Origin: Typha latifolia
Taxonomy: Eukaryota; Streptophyta; Magnoliopsida; Poales; Typhaceae
Assembly (NCBI GenBank): GCA_019914945.1
Contig: CM034102.1
Span: 16,295,501 to 16,359,500, forward strand
Length of the DNA stretch: 64,000 nucleotides
Direction: 5' to 3'
Part shown: in pieces, positions 24,993 to 38,587 of the stretch
Layout: each line of letters begins with the position of its first letter
Position numbering within the stretch: the stretch's first letter is position 1
Translations under genes and position numbers: made by a program
The notes under the pieces: model-generated
Databases searched by the model: none
The model's input: the letters and a program-made list of their open reading frames with translations, nothing else
What the model was told of the DNA's origin: nothing

Positions 24993-26036
24993 ACTAGAAC
25001 TCGATGATCCAAGATTGCCATTTATGTGATCAATGAACTACTGCAGTTCATATTGCCGAGCTATTTTTTGCAGGTGTACGAGATGCAACTGTCTGATTGG
25101 TCTCAAATGCTAATTCTACTTCCGAGCATCTATTTTTCTGGTGAGCAGGATGATCTTGCTTCTTGATTATCACAGAAAGCACCAATATCATGCAAGAGAT
25201 TCCACATTGTAAAGAAAAATATCGGAGCAAAACTAAAAGGAAACCTTCTCATTGATGGTTACACTGCTGTGGTTCCCCCGTGAGAACATCATGGCATGCT
25301 CAAGCACATTGATGCAGCTGGTAGGGGCCTCATCTTTTTTTTTTTTTTCTGTTTGTCATCTAGTAAGAGCTAAAAGACAGAGGCACCACATTTAGAATAT
25401 TTCTCTTTTGGCAACAATTAGTCTATGCATTTAATATTTTTGTTTGGACATGTTTGAGCATCTTAAAAGGTTGAGCGGCCAACTTGAGAAAAAGTAGATG
25501 CCTTCGACTGTCCCATGTTTGAGGATTTTTTATGAGTACAGAGACGGCTTTCAATATGTTTTATTTATTCTCTTGCTTAGCTCCAGTCTCATATTGATCA
25601 CTTCTATTAGCCGCTGGAATCTGCAACTCTACTAGCAGCTACTAAAGAGACGGATTTCAATTTTAAGCTTCAAGAGAAACAACAGTAAAAGATTTCTCTA
25701 GGAATATATATATATCACCTAAAATTCTCACCCTAGACACGAACATGTCTACGATACAACACAACATAAGGAACCTGCATTCATCATCATAACTTGCAAT
25801 AATATACAGATATAACCTTAATCTACAATCAGAGAAACAACATAGATAGATTCATCCTCATCATCAAATCCAAATCCTAACAACACTGCATGATACACGT
25901 CTTTCTTTTTTCTTTTTCTTTTTTTGTTGGGAATAATATCCCTCTGTTTATTTTTGCGATGAAACAATGTCCTATTCTAAAACTATCCTAATCTTGACGC
26001 TAATTACATTAACAGAGCTAAACAACATTACCCACC
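24993..26036. other. Convergent 3' region between HRQ1 and NF-YB
   Basis: Holds the 3' UTRs of two convergent genes. T-rich runs occur at 25340 and 25905. No other coding sequence is recognisable. Confidence 0.6.
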
Positions 26037-26606
26037 TTACGTACCATTCCCTCCACCACCCAAGCTTCCTTTTCCGCCCATAGCCACCTGATGATTATGA
26101 TGATGTTGATACATGTCCGATGTGGATGTGGATGTCGACGTGGACGTAGACCCATACATGTGCTGCCCCATCATCATCATCGTCATCACTCCACTGCCTT
26201 CCTTGTGCTGCGGCGGCGGCTGCGCGGCCCCCCCAAGCTTTTCTCCTTCCAACTCCCGAAACTTCTGCAGGTAAACCTTGAGTGGGTCGACATAGTCTTC
26301 GAATCCAAGAGTAGTCATTGCCCAGAGGAGGTCATCTCCATTGATGGTCTTACGCTTCTCTCTTTGGCATTTATCGGATGCCTCCCCTGTGATGAAGCTT
26401 ATGAACTCAGAGACGCATTCTTGAACGGTCTCTTTCGCGTCCTTGGAGATCTTTGCATTGGCGGGAAGGGCTTTCTTCATGATCCTGCTCACGTTTGCGA
26501 TCGGGAGGAACCGATCCTGCTCTCGGGGAGACGAGAAATCGCTGCTCCCGTGGGCGTGGGCGTTGCTCCCGTTTTGCCCGCCGGATTCGTTGTCGGAGTA
26601 CGCCAT
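26037..26606 (-). CDS. NF-YB (CCAAT-box binding factor HAP3) subunit
   Basis: Intronless coding region of 189 residues. The central histone-fold domain runs from about residue 29 to 122: [16 protein letters not shown], then [20 protein letters not shown], then [17 protein letters not shown], ending [17 protein letters not shown] pairs with NF-YC and then NF-YA to bind CCAAT in promoters. The position that is Asp in LEC1-type proteins is Lys here (KISKDAKE, Lys55), so this is the non-LEC1 class, resembling NF-YB8/10-like members. The C terminus has His/Met runs (MMMMGQH, HHHNHQ) and a Ser-Thr repeat, both low complexity. A CT tract occurs upstream at about 26860-26872. The paralogue number cannot be fixed. 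Confidence 0.95.
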   Translation of the reverse strand: MAYSDNESGGQNGSNAHAHGSSDFSSPREQDRFLPIANVSRIMKKALPANAKISKDAKETVQECVSEFISFITGEASDKCQREKRKTINGDDLLWAMTTLGFEDYVDPLKVYLQKFRELEGEKLGGAAQPPPQHKEGSGVMTMMMMGQHMYGSTSTSTSTSTSDMYQHHHNHQVAMGGKGSLGGGGNGT

Positions 26607-29600
26607 CCCTTCGGTCTCTCAGCTCAAAGTTGGGATCTTGACAACTGATGGGAATTCGATCGCAGCACGAGTTTCTAAGATTTCAAAGAGAAGAGATCGG
26701 TAAAAGGAGCTAACTTTACGGGTCCTCCTCAGCTCGCACGCATTCGGACTTACCCAAGTTGACCGAGGTCGTAGAAGAATTGGATTGAGATGAACTGAAT
26801 GAAGACTAAAAAGACGTGCAATCGAACAGAAAGAAGGACTGCTAATCGAACAAAAAATCTCTCTCTCTCTCCCCCCTCTGTGATAGAGAACGGCCGCATC
26901 CGTTGGATCTTCGTCCTAGTATGTCAACAAGAATGACACGTGGAAAGACACAAACCGTCAATTTATCGTCTTAGGTGTTGCAACACGAGGGACCATCCTG
27001 ACCGTCCGTTTGGACCACGAGCTTAAAAAAATTAAAAATAAATAAATTAATTGGAGTAGGGAGCAGGGAGCAGGGAGCAGGGAGCAGCGAGCTCTTTCAC
27101 AATAAAAATAATATAAACCCTCACTCTTAAGTATTTTAAAAAATTAAAATAGTGGGTTTATGAAATCCAATTATAGGTTGGCGTGTACGTACAAGCGAGA
27201 TGAATTTAGTTTTAAGTGTAGACCCAGAAGAAGTACAATACTGATGTTGATATCAGACGTTACTAGAGCAATCAGGTTTACATACATTTTATCAATCATT
27301 TTATTATGTTAGTATCATTAGCCAAAAAATATTAGTATTTACAACTTAAAACAGTCCTCTAGTTGGCAAAACTTTGTCATGTTGTTAGCTTGACAAGCAT
27401 CGAATGTGACATAAAATATTTATAGAGATTTGACATCACTTTTGATTTCAATCTCAAAACCATGGCCCATGGGATCATACCACAGTAATAACATCTTCAG
27501 CTGCCACCTTAGGCCGTAAATAAGAATTTTCACTAGTAGAATAAGACTGATCTAAAATAGATATTATAATTTTTAATATCCGAAGGGAGCTAATACCAAG
27601 ATAAATTATTATATTATTTAGTTAGTATAAAGAATAGTAATTAAATTTAATATGATATAAAATTAATATTAAAATAATGAAAAAGCAGTGAATTTGTGTT
27701 GAGAATGGATGATGTTTTATATAAAATGATAAAAAAAACACTCTTGATTAGATGTAAATTAGTAGTAATAATATTTTTTTTCTAAAAATACAATATTTTT
27801 ATTATAAATAACGACTTAAAATGCTCTGTGTATCCGCACTAAAAACACTTCCTCGCATTTTGAGTACTTGTAATAAAAAAAGATTTACACCATAAAAATA
27901 AAAAATTATAACCACATCAACTTAGGTCCTAGTGCAGACATATAACCCACCACATTATAATACAGAATTATGCAATTGTTGTCAGGGCATATGTGACGAG
28001 TTATCCTCACGAGATTTCTATCAACTAGAAGAATGCCCGGTCTAAATAGATGTTGATACCCTTAGCGGATGGCAAGGTATGATTATATTTGAGATACTCC
28101 TTGCGGATGACAGAGTATGCTCAGAACCTTCGGGCATAATGTTGAGACCGAGGAGAGAGAATCTTAACTATAGCTGAGGTGATGTATAATTAAGTGATGT
28201 TTAATCTAGAGACAAAATAATAATTACGAGTTATTATTAAATTATTTTTAAAAGTTGTATGTAATAAGATGAGAAAGAATGATAAATTAGTATACTAAAA
28301 GAAACTAAGTTATTTAATTACTACACCAAAATAAAGAGTACTATAAAAAAGGGCTATTCCCATTCCACGAGTGAATGAGAGCTAAATATCCTGCCTTTCA
28401 TTTTTGCATTCTTATTTTCCTAAAGTTAATAAAATTGGAAACGATAATACTACAGCATCAATTATTAACTCCCTTAATAAGTAATCAAAACAGTGAAAAG
28501 ATAAGCTCTAATGGTGGCAGACAGCGGGTTCTTTCTCAACTCAATAGATCTTCATAAATCAATGACCTCGAAAATGCTGATCAACAACTTTTGTAAGATT
28601 AATTTATTTTCTTAAATCTCAGTAGTTTAGCCTATTAAGTATCAATGTGCATCATCAGCTTAGTGGAAATCCCACTCACAGCTAATACATGGTCCAACAT
28701 GCGAAAATGCAATGCTACCTTAGGCATCAATCATCACATTTCACATTGTTGCCATCTTTAGAGCATCAGTTCCTAGTCCTTGGAGCTTGACCCAATTCAA
28801 GCCTACCCAACTTTTTATTATACTGGAATCAAAACGGAAAAGTGGAAGAAGGTTATATAGTAAAGTTAGTTGTTCATCAGGAATCTCCCATATGTGCTCC
28901 ACTATCAATGGAACTAGAAAAAAGGCGTAATCCGGTAGGCATACAGCTCAATGCCATTAATAGGCTCACAGTATACTAAGCGCATAGTTTCACCCACTGG
29001 CCTTTTGAAGTTACTTTATCACACACTAGCTCCATGAAATGCTTTGACTACTATAGGGTGAAGGACCAAGGAACTCACCACACCAGACCTATAATTATGG
29101 TGAAAGGATCACTTATAGTGGGTCGCCATGATGGAAGTTTTTTTCTTGAGTTGGTTGGTTGTTCGTAATGGCTTCGGTGTGATGGTAAGACATACTACTG
29201 TGCACCTTATTGCTACAAATTGGAGTCATAAAAAAATTAAAAAGTCTCTCCAGTAATGAGGATAAGTTAACGCATATCAAGAAGGCCAATGCAACAGTCA
29301 GACTTAGAAATGTGCATGGTCATAGGTAAAATGATTAAAACTATCTCTCCAGCAAAACAATGGAGGTATGTTTCCAATTTGATAATGAAAGTGCTGGGTC
29401 TTGTGTGGGCAAAAGCGTGGTTGACTGGAGTATTGCTCCCATCCACCTTTGTTAGTGGGTTTGTTCCATAGAGCCCGACAATACAAGTGGAAGAGCCATT
29501 CTTATTGTCCCCTAGTGAGCCTAGATATACTTGAAGATCCTAAAATTTTACATGCTCTGAGTGAATCTAGCATGTCATGATATAGCATATTGAGATTTAC

Positions 29601-29843
29601 TTTTCCAACATGTGGCCTGGGAAGAAAAAATTTCTTGTCAACATATGCAAGGTCAGCAAATTAACATGAGCAGATCTCGCAATCTATGTCAACATTACAT
29701 GGAATGCCAGGAAAAATGCATGTCAAGAGTGGGATAATAAAATGAGGGAATGCATTACTAGAGGACTAGACTACTAAGAGTCAAGATTATGTTGCATTAA
29801 ACATGATAAGATAACCATTATTTACAGAATACTTCTAGCGTAA
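26607..29843. other. NF-YB promoter/leader and long intergenic region
   Basis: From 26607 to about 26950 is NF-YB leader and promoter. Beyond that I see no gene up to the DEK stop codon. Contents: a 7-bp tandem repeat (27053-27087), AT-rich DNA at 27500-28350, and a more complex stretch at 28000-28180 and 28560-29800 without recognisable protein homology. The part nearest 29843 is the DEK 3' UTR. Confidence 0.5.
27053..27087. repeat. Five copies of GGAGCAG heptamer
   Basis: GGAGTAG followed by four perfect GGAGCAG units, about 450 bp upstream of the NF-YB start codon. It is embedded in AT-rich sequence. Confidence 0.85.
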
Positions 29844-32800
29844 TCAAGCGTTCACCTCTTTGCCCATAGGTTCTGGATGTTCATCCTTACCAGCTTCCTC
29901 TTCATCTTCTTCATCTTCTTCATCTTTTTCATTCTGCTCAGCCTCATCAGCTAGCCTGGTCAGCTCTTCTTCTATCATGAACTTTATTGCAGCTTTTCTT
30001 GACGAAAGATCCATACCAAAATGTCTATCTGAAGAAGGTGAGTTCCAATAAGCAAGTATTTTTCTTCATAGAAATATTTTTGAATAAAAAAAAGAAAAAA
30101 GAATTAGATTACACAAAGGCAAGACAAATTTCATATTCACAAAAGGCATACCAAGTTCATGTAGAACGTCAGAGAAAGTTGCCTGAAAATAGGAACTTAT
30201 TAACCGCAATTACAAAAAAATTCTGAAATCAGATTCAATAATTACTCAACTAAAGAATATACACAGTGGTCACTGTTTAGCTTACAGTTTTGAAACAGCT
30301 TAGTCATCTTGCTTACCGTGTTAAAATTAACTTTATCCAGGATATTGCATATAGCATTCCTCACTTCCTCCTTACTTGGCCCTGTCTCCATGCTTCTGGA
30401 ATTTTCCGTTCCTTTAGCCACCAATTTACCTAAAAATAAGAAAGAAACAAATTTCAGGTCAAAGTTAAGCTAGTTTTCTGTGGTTCAAGGTATTATACAG
30501 TGACCATAGCATGTTAGCATCCCAATATTTTCCAAGAAATTTACAAACTTCCCCAACTATTTTCTGTGGTTCAAGGCATTATACAATGATGGTAACATGC
30601 AAGGATGGCCGTGCCGGCGACGTACCGGCACGTGGCACGAGGGGTGCCGCATGGCACCCCTCCTAATAGCTTCGCCACAACCTCATCGTCGAGCTCGCTG
30701 TCGCTGTCGCCGTCGCCGCTCCTAGTCGCCGTCACCCGAGCTCGCATCGGGTGCCCTAGCTGAGGGAGGGGAAGAAAGAGATCGAGATCGAGAGAGAAAT
30801 CCGCAACTTAAGTTTTTAACCGATAAACCTCTTCCCCTCCCTCAGCTAGGGCACCCGATGCGAGCTTTGGCGAGCGGCGACAACGATTGGGAGCGGCGAT
30901 GGCGACCGAGAGCGGCGACGGCGACGGCGACGGCCAAGGTGGTACATTTTTCTCTCCTTTTCTTACGGCACGGCTGGCAAGTGTCGCGGCACGTGCCGTG
31001 CCGTGCCGTGCCGGCCGGCGGTCGGCACGGCCATCGTTGGTAACATGTTAACATCTCAATATTTTCCCAGAAATTTACTGCTTCCACAACTACGGGCAAT
31101 AAAAATCTTGAGCATTGAATCATACTTGTTAAAAGCTCATCTCCCGAAATAATTATCACAACTAAAAGATCAAATCACAAGACAGCGTTAATCTGTAACA
31201 AATGATGTCAAGCTTCTACTAAATGAATTAAAAATGCAAATAGTTCAGCATTCTTGAGAGTAAGTTCTTGAATAAGCTAATAGAAGAAAAGGGAAAACGT
31301 GATAGCAGGTAGAACCAGTCAGACAAAAAGACAAAGCTTGCTGGTGATGGTGTGGCAGCTATTTATGTGTGTGTGTCTATATACCTATTTACATTAACAT
31401 AGGAAAAGGTTACATATATATAGATATGTGAAACCCCACCTTTAAACATTTCAAGCAGACAACATAGAGATATCTGATGGAAAATTAAATAACTGTAAGT
31501 GGATATCAACTCAGTTGGAGGATTTTCCTCAATCTTACCAAGTTAGATAGTTTACTCTCATTTTACATTGGGCATAAACTAACATGATTAATGTGCCCTG
31601 AGCTTAGTGATTAATTTAATTTTGTGTTTAATATATGCATCAACTAAAGGATCAAATTAGTCCATGTCCATTTACCTAATATAACATAATAATGCTGAAT
31701 CTGACATTTCCTAATAAAATCACGTACTAAATTTGCTTACTCTAGAGCAGCATACCCGTACATAAATGCGTACATAAATACACATACATAACACGTGTAC
31801 ACATACATGTATGCAGAGGCATGAAAAGTTTGTATTCTCACAATAGTGAAAAATCCTCCTATGCATGACAACCATATCTGCTTAAAATCTCTTTCAGCTT
31901 AAAATTTCCAATCTGAGCAGCACAGAATCCTCCCAAATTTTACTTCTACGAACTTTAATTCTGGCAAGCAAGCAAAATCCAGAGTATGAAGGCATACCAT
32001 TAAATTTTTCCTTGCTATCTGCTTTAGCTTTGTCCTCGGTCCCATTAACAGTTCTCTTCTTCTTTGAGAACCTTACACTAGCATCGTTGTTCTCCATTGC
32101 TTTAAAGTGCTTTGAAGATGATGTTTTAGTGGCACACTTGTTTATTGGAAGATGCATTTTAATGGGACTTGTCCCCAGGTGTGGCTTTGTTCTACCAGCA
32201 GAAGCCCCTCTAGAAAATTTATGCTTACTAGATTTGCCTTCTTTGGGTTCTTCCTCATCTTCTTCTTCAGATTGGAGATTCCTCTCCTTACTCTCAGAGT
32301 GCATTTCATCCTCATCGTTAAGCCCATTCTCATCATCTTCCTCTTCTGCATCACTCGTTTCATGCGAACTACTCAGATTTCTTTCTGGAGTTTCCTCAGC
32401 CTTGTTCTTTTTCTGCAAAAAATTGACTATGCAAAAGATAAATGGAAGACAAGCCAAAGTTTGGTATTGGCAATTAAGTTGCAAGAGTCATTAAATTTAT
32501 CAAAGGTTATTTAACTATGTTGTACAACAGGAAAAATCTATTGTAGAGGAAGGATAAAGTCACATACATTATGCAAGGCATAAGGAACAAAACTACAATG
32601 AGGAAAAATGATTTAACTACCTAGGACTTCTTGTAAATTGATTATCTGTTATAATAATGACAGTATACCTTGGAGTGTTGCATATGTATACTTCCTGAAC
32701 TCTTTGGTGCCCGAACTCCTGTGACTCTCTTGCGCTTTTTATTCTTCAATGTTTGCTGCAATAAAGGAGAGATAAAACACAAAAAGAAAAAGAAAAAGAA

Positions 32801-35800
32801 TTTACCAATCTATCCATTTTTATGCCACTCCTGCTTGCGCATGAAATTTCAAGGCAGAAAAAGAATAGGTTCTAAGGGTAGAATTTCAAGCAAACCTGTT
32901 CCTTGTCAGAAAGTATGACACTGTCTGTAGCATGAGGTGCCTCCATAAAATCCAACAGAGTAGCAACTAGTTCCTCCTGCGAGTCCAACTCAACCATATA
33001 TTTTGTCTCAAAATTTTCAAGACAAAAAGAAAGAAAATGAAGTAAACCAACCTTCCTCGTAGTAGCTTTTGTAACAGGTAGGTTGAACAAATCACATAGT
33101 CCCGTTAATGTATCTTTAGTACATTTATCAAGTTTCTCCTTTACTTTAGTTTTTTGCTTTTCCTGTATGAAAGTTAATCCTCATAATTCAGCAAAGGGTT
33201 GGGAGAAATTAATTATGCATCAACCACCATAGGTTTATCTGTAAAAAGAATGCTTACCTCATCATCATGCCACACAAATCCAGAAAATTGCAGTATGTGA
33301 TTTTTGAAATCGGCTACCTGCCAATTAACAACTTAAAAGTCATTTCTACAGCAGGAGGTGAAGGGAAAACCATATCAAAGTTGGAAGAAAGAAAATATAC
33401 TAGCAGGATTGCAGAAGTTATTAAACCTAGAGAAGCCAAGTTATCTAATAGAGATACTTTCAGATAAGTCTGGCATAACACAAAAGGGGCAGGACAAAGT
33501 TATTGAGACTAGATTTTACATAACAATGACTTTCATGCTCATCACCAAGATATTGCAACTTCCAAGGACACCTACTACAATGAGAGGCTTATATTCACCC
33601 ATGCATGCATATACGTATGTAAATATGCACAAATACTCTAATGTGCATATTTTTCTTATCACAAGCATATTTTTTCTACGATATTATGATATCTATGTAT
33701 CACATATATTTATTGAATATACATGAATGCACTACATGGAATGAGGACATATGCATAGGTGCACTGCAATGAACATACACAGCATTTTCCTTAGAAGCAG
33801 AGACAAGACTCCTAGTATCATATACAAGAGTAAATGAATACTACATTATAGATGTAGGATACACGTGACATATATCCACCAAATCATAGAATGGGAAAAT
33901 AAGAAGAACAAAAAAGGTGTTTGATGGAATCACACCACGAAATTTATAGATTAGCTGAAATGAATAGTCAGAATTCAACTACACAAAGGAAACCAAAAGA
34001 GTTCAGAAATGTGCATTGCTTTGCCTCTCCATTGTACCAATAAATGAAGCAACACTATATTTTCATGTGTTTCAAGTGAGTAACGTTGATCTCACTCAGG
34101 AAACTTCTACTTGCAGAAGGGGAAATACAAAAATGACTTGCATGCAAAACTTCAGCAGTATGCACATCTTCATTGGATATTTCAAGTGATACTTACACTG
34201 CAGTTAGTATATATCATTTGATTATGATCTTTTCCCTTCCCTAATCTCTTTTGGAGAGGGTAATTCCTTTTAGGGTAATTGCTTTTAGGGCAACTTCCTC
34301 TTTGCATCCGAATGATTACCATGTTCTTGTTCAAGGACTACCTTTTCAATATTTATAAAGTCAAATTCTGAATTTCCCTAACATATTTAAATAAAATATG
34401 GCAGCCTGGCTCAAGTTTAATCAAACAGAACCTAATGAAAATGTAACAAGAAGGGATTACTACATTCCTTTTGAGTGAAAATATTTGTAGTCCATAATTT
34501 TTCCTTATTACTCTCTCGTATAAGACTGTTACTATCCTCTTTCTACGAATAACTGCTGGGCCATTCAGCTGGGGCATAGGTTCAATCATTTGATTACACC
34601 TCAACTTTGTATCCTTTAGTTTTCTGATTAAGTTAAAATGTGGTCACTATAGTAACTTGTAGATCAAGTGATTTAACCAAGGACTAATGCTGTAACCTGT
34701 CAACCATTTTACCAGTGATGTGTTATCTGAACTTTTAAGAGGAATTAATGGGTTGTGGAATAGTGAATAAGCAGGATGTTTGAGGTTCCAAGCAAAAAGT
34801 TTCCTTCTCCTTATGGGGTGTTAACAAGAGGTCGTGGCCAGGTGAGGGGAGGTCATAGCCTCTATTGATACGATGAGTGCATATTGGGGATCTTGCAGTG
34901 TACCAAGATATACTTAATTGTATTTAATATGACATAATCTCATACAAGCATTCTATTGCAAGAATAGTAAAAAGACAGCTCTCCTGCGGATGTATGCAAG
35001 TTGCCGAACAATGAAAGTCTTTATGCACTTTTTATTTCTCTTTAGTTTTACTGCACTGATCAAGATCAAACAAGTTCTTAAATTAAAAGGGAAACTAAGT
35101 TTAACACATCATCTTATCTTTATTAAGAGCCAAAGCTTCTATTATACATATATGGCTTGAAAATTTTGCAGGAATATCCAATGCTTCACAATTATAAAGT
35201 TTAAGCTAACAAATCAGCACTTAATCTTATTTTTATATTCTTGGTATTATTTTTAACGAACCAATACTTAGAGCATATAATAATACAGATAGGATAACAA
35301 GTATACAGCAGCAAATAAACCTAGAGATAATGAGCAATCTGTAGGATCGGTACCACCTTCCCTTGTCTCCTGAAAAGGACATGGTAGAGCAATTTGAGAT
35401 CTGCAGGCTTCTTCTTTGCTAATTTGTAAGCCACTGAAACCAAGAACCAAAGTTCCACATTATTACATTATGAAACATAGGGGGAGAAAAGGAATCAAGC
35501 ACTTTAAAATCCACGAGGTAAAAAATTGGCCGAAAAACTGAACATGATAAGTAGCTACAGTTATATATGGTAAACTTAAATTTGGTTTAATTTATCATAA
35601 AAGAGGACTAGCAAACATAAATGCTTCAAGGATCTAAATCTAAATAATTAGGTCAAAATTGAAAATGCACCAAACTCAGGCCAGGATTTCACTTTGCATT
35701 TATGGAAATAAACAAGACATGACTAAATGAGCTGCATCAAATCTTTGTTAAAACTTATTTTCACAGCTCATTTATGATCACACTTGAAGTTTTTCATTAA

Positions 35801-37790
35801 CCATAACTATAACTGAAACCATAATATCTTATCCTTATAATTGCGGTCAATATCATTGGATAATGATGCCATAAAACTCTGTTTCCCAAAGTACTGCCAT
35901 TTTCTTGTATCACTATGCCATTATAGACCTAATATGTTAGAATTGGGTTGTAGATCACAAATATTCCTTTCAATAATGATACACCCATTGAAAAGAGTCA
36001 TATGATAATACACAATATAATGACGTTGACCTTTAAAAAGCACGGACACGAACACAGGATATAGATATGTCACACGGGGATACGACAACTCTTGAAAGAA
36101 TAGGACACAACACGTTTAGAATAGGGCAAAATAAATATAAAACATTATATATACAAATATATATTATTGATACGCTTATACAAACATTTTTCTAAACTTA
36201 TAATATACATGCACAGGCATGCATATATTATTCATGAGAAAAAAATAAAATGTACACAATGCCACAAAGTCAAAAATGATAATACAATTCAATATTATGA
36301 TAATAAATAACTAGCTACCATTACTTAACTACAGTGGATGGCATATGCGAATTCATGATTTTATACTAATTTGCCTTAATATTAATTAAATCAGATGCAC
36401 TAACTTGTGATTGCTACATTATATTTCTATAGCATATGCAGGAAATTCCTACAATAAATCATTTATATAATAAACTTTTATAGCATATAATAAATCTTAT
36501 ATCCAAAACGGATCTCAAGAATATCCAAAAATGTCCAAAGAATATCCAAATTTATTCTATAATTTCTTAAATATCGAATACTTCATCAAAATGTCCAGTA
36601 CGCTAATGAGTGTTGGTGTCTGACATGTATCAGACATGGACAAAATATGCTATTTGAAGTGTCTGTGCTTCCCAACTTGACCTAGAAGTATGAGGTATAT
36701 CCTGCAATGAGTTGTTGCATTTTTCTGCAACAGTCGTGTATTTTTATTACAAGAAATGTTTTCAACATCCGACATCTATACAAGCATGGAGATCACTTAT
36801 ACAAGAAATTTAGATTTTAGACTTGGCATCTAAGATATCTTGACTCCCACAACTAGATCATGTTCCATTGTTAAAATATAAGGTGATATGTGAAGTCACT
36901 TGACATGAAACAGCAAAATGTTGCCCTGATCCTACCATTCAATAGAAATAGTATAAGTGAACAGACTAGAAAGGAAAAGAAATTCCTAAGTTAAATCACA
37001 GCAGACAGAATCATACCATTTGGTATCTCCTTCAGAGGAGTGCCATGGCCCTGTCAGTCAAAAGGTCAACAGAGGTAAATTATTTACAAAATTCATCAAA
37101 TGCATGAACCAAGTGGAGACAAGAGAAGAAGAAATATAAAAGCAGAACCTTCTCAATCAGGAATGCCTTAGTTGGTTCCTTTTCAAGAGCTTCCACCAGC
37201 CTCTCCACAGTTCTCCTCTCACGCACAGGGCGTTCGATAGAGGAATTCGCAGGTGTCTTTGGAACATCCTCAGACTTTACTCCACACTCATTATTACCTT
37301 TCAATTCCGTTTCCTCGTCATCCTTCTCTCCTTGCTTCAATGTCTTGTTTAGTTCCTTTATTTCCATATACTCTCCAATCTTTGCACCAGACTTTATTCT
37401 CACTTTCTCATCCTCCTCATCCACCTTTGCCTCCTGTACATATTTCAGATCTTCACCTACCATGGTATTTGTGACCTCAGCTTCATCAAGCACCGGGTTG
37501 TCAACTTCACTCACTTTCACATTATCGGTTGCCACTTTTGCCTCAGCTTCTACCACCTTTCCATCCTTGACCTCTAAAATATTAACAATATTAGCTTCTT
37601 CCCGAGTTCCATTCTCCGCATCTCCAATCTTTACATCACCATGATTCTTTCCTTCTTCCCCTTGTTCTTTAACTTCGACTTCTATCACATTATTCTCTAC
37701 CGCAAGATTCCTTTCAGTAACTTCCTCCATACCTACATCTTCAGGTAGCATCTTTGCCTCCAGTTCAGATGTCGCAGCTTGTTCCGTCAT
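29844..37790 (-). CDS. DEK domain-containing chromatin-associated protein
   Basis: Plant DEK proteins bind DNA and histones and affect nucleosome occupancy and transcription. Eleven coding exons (minus strand): 37149-37790, 37017-37050, 35357-35433, 33258-33317, 33052-33162, 32896-32976, 32669-32755, 31998-32412, 30317-30429, 30152-30182, 29844-30028. All are in phase, giving 611 residues. Domain order: acidic Glu/Val/Lys-rich N terminus (1-180); a DEK/SAP-like core from about 186 (RPVRERRTVERLVEALEKEP, then KLAKKKPADLKLLYHVLF and a GLCDLFNLPVTKATTRKEEL SAP-like helix pair); a basic and acidic linker rich in Ser/Lys/Glu (NKKRKRV and an SEEEDEEEP run); and a DEK-C helical domain from about 519 (SKEEVRNAICNILDKVNF through MIEEELTRLADEAEQ) with an acidic tail. 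The start at MTEQAATSE was chosen because upstream sequence looks like a 5' UTR. A leader intron up to about 38280 is likely. Confidence 0.9.
30473..31090. repeat. 87-bp tandem duplication in DEK intron, second copy split
   Basis: TTTTCTGTGGTTCAAGG starts at 30473 and again at 30560, a period of 87. The second copy is interrupted at 30599 by the Mutator-like element and continues after 31039 (TTAACATCTCAATATTTTCC matches TTAGCATCCCAATATTTTCC). The duplication therefore predates the insertion. Confidence 0.75.
30600..31038. mobile_element. Non-autonomous Mutator-like (MULE) foldback element
   Basis: A 439-bp GC-rich block sits in an AT-rich DEK intron. It is flanked by a direct repeat GGTAACATG (30591-30599 and 31039-31047; 10 bp if the preceding T is counted), the 9-bp target duplication typical of Mutator transposons. 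The ends are inverted: GGATGGCCGTGCCG at the left pairs with CGGCACGGCCATCG at the right. Internal arms continue the inversion, including a perfect 35-bp inverted repeat (30740-30774 with 30831-30865) around a 56-bp loop. It has no transposase. It would be spliced out of the DEK transcript. Confidence 0.82.
36026..36683. mobile_element. Possible degraded TIR element in DEK intron
   Basis: AAGCACGGACAC at 36038-36049 is matched in inverted orientation by GTGTCTGTGCTT at 36659-36670. TTGACCT occurs just outside each end (36026-36032 and 36677-36683) and may be the target duplication. The interior is AT-rich with no protein. The terminal bases outside the matched inverted repeats do not pair, so either the ends are eroded or the boundary is wrong. 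Confidence 0.4.
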
Positions 37791-38556
37791 GTCTAAAATC
37801 TTAAACTGCTCAATACTTGTACAAGAAGACAATAAATCAGAATTTGCAAGTAATAATAATAGTTTGAAAAATTCATCGTATATCACGCGCATCATTGGGG
37901 AAAAAAAGGAGCCATGCCAACCTAGAAAAAGCTCAGCTGCTAATTATCTGTATATTACCAAAAATAATTCACAATCCTATCAAATAATAGAAATGCATTA
38001 ACGAAAAAAAAAACTCCAACATTGAAGAAAAACAACATAGATGGGGGGGAACAAGAAAACCCGATCGAAATTTACAAAATTCCACCAAATGCCCAAGATC
38101 ATCAACGGAACCGAGGTGGCAGCGGCCAAGATCGATTCCTCTAGAACAACTTCGAAAACCCTAATGCGATAAAGAAATGCCATTCTCGTCCAAGTGGGTA
38201 ATCGACCAAAGATAAACAAAATGGACAAAATCGTCGAAATCACCACAGGAAATAACAATTTGGAATCGGAAAGCTTCATACTTGAACGATGGTTTTAGCG
38301 CATCGCGCGCTTCGAGCAAGTGAGCGAGGCGAGTGGAATTAGAAAAGGGCCGACTTTTTGGTTCCTGTATAATCTAAAAAGGGATATTATAGGGGCTTTT
38401 ATGCATTCGGAGAATTTATTTAATTTCGTTGTTGTCGGAAGGGACCTGAATATCTGTTGCACACTCTCCGACGCATGTGACAAAATTCTCCTTCAGTCCT
38501 ACTTCTTTGGGAGATTTACATATGAGGACACAAATCCTTGTAAAGAAATGCATATA

Positions 38557-38587
<31 letters not shown>

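Noticed and set aside
30842..31159. Open frames inside the DEK intron, Arg/Cys/Ala-rich
   Set aside because: They lie within the GC-rich inverted arms of the Mutator-like element; repeats of GGCGAC give spurious translation.
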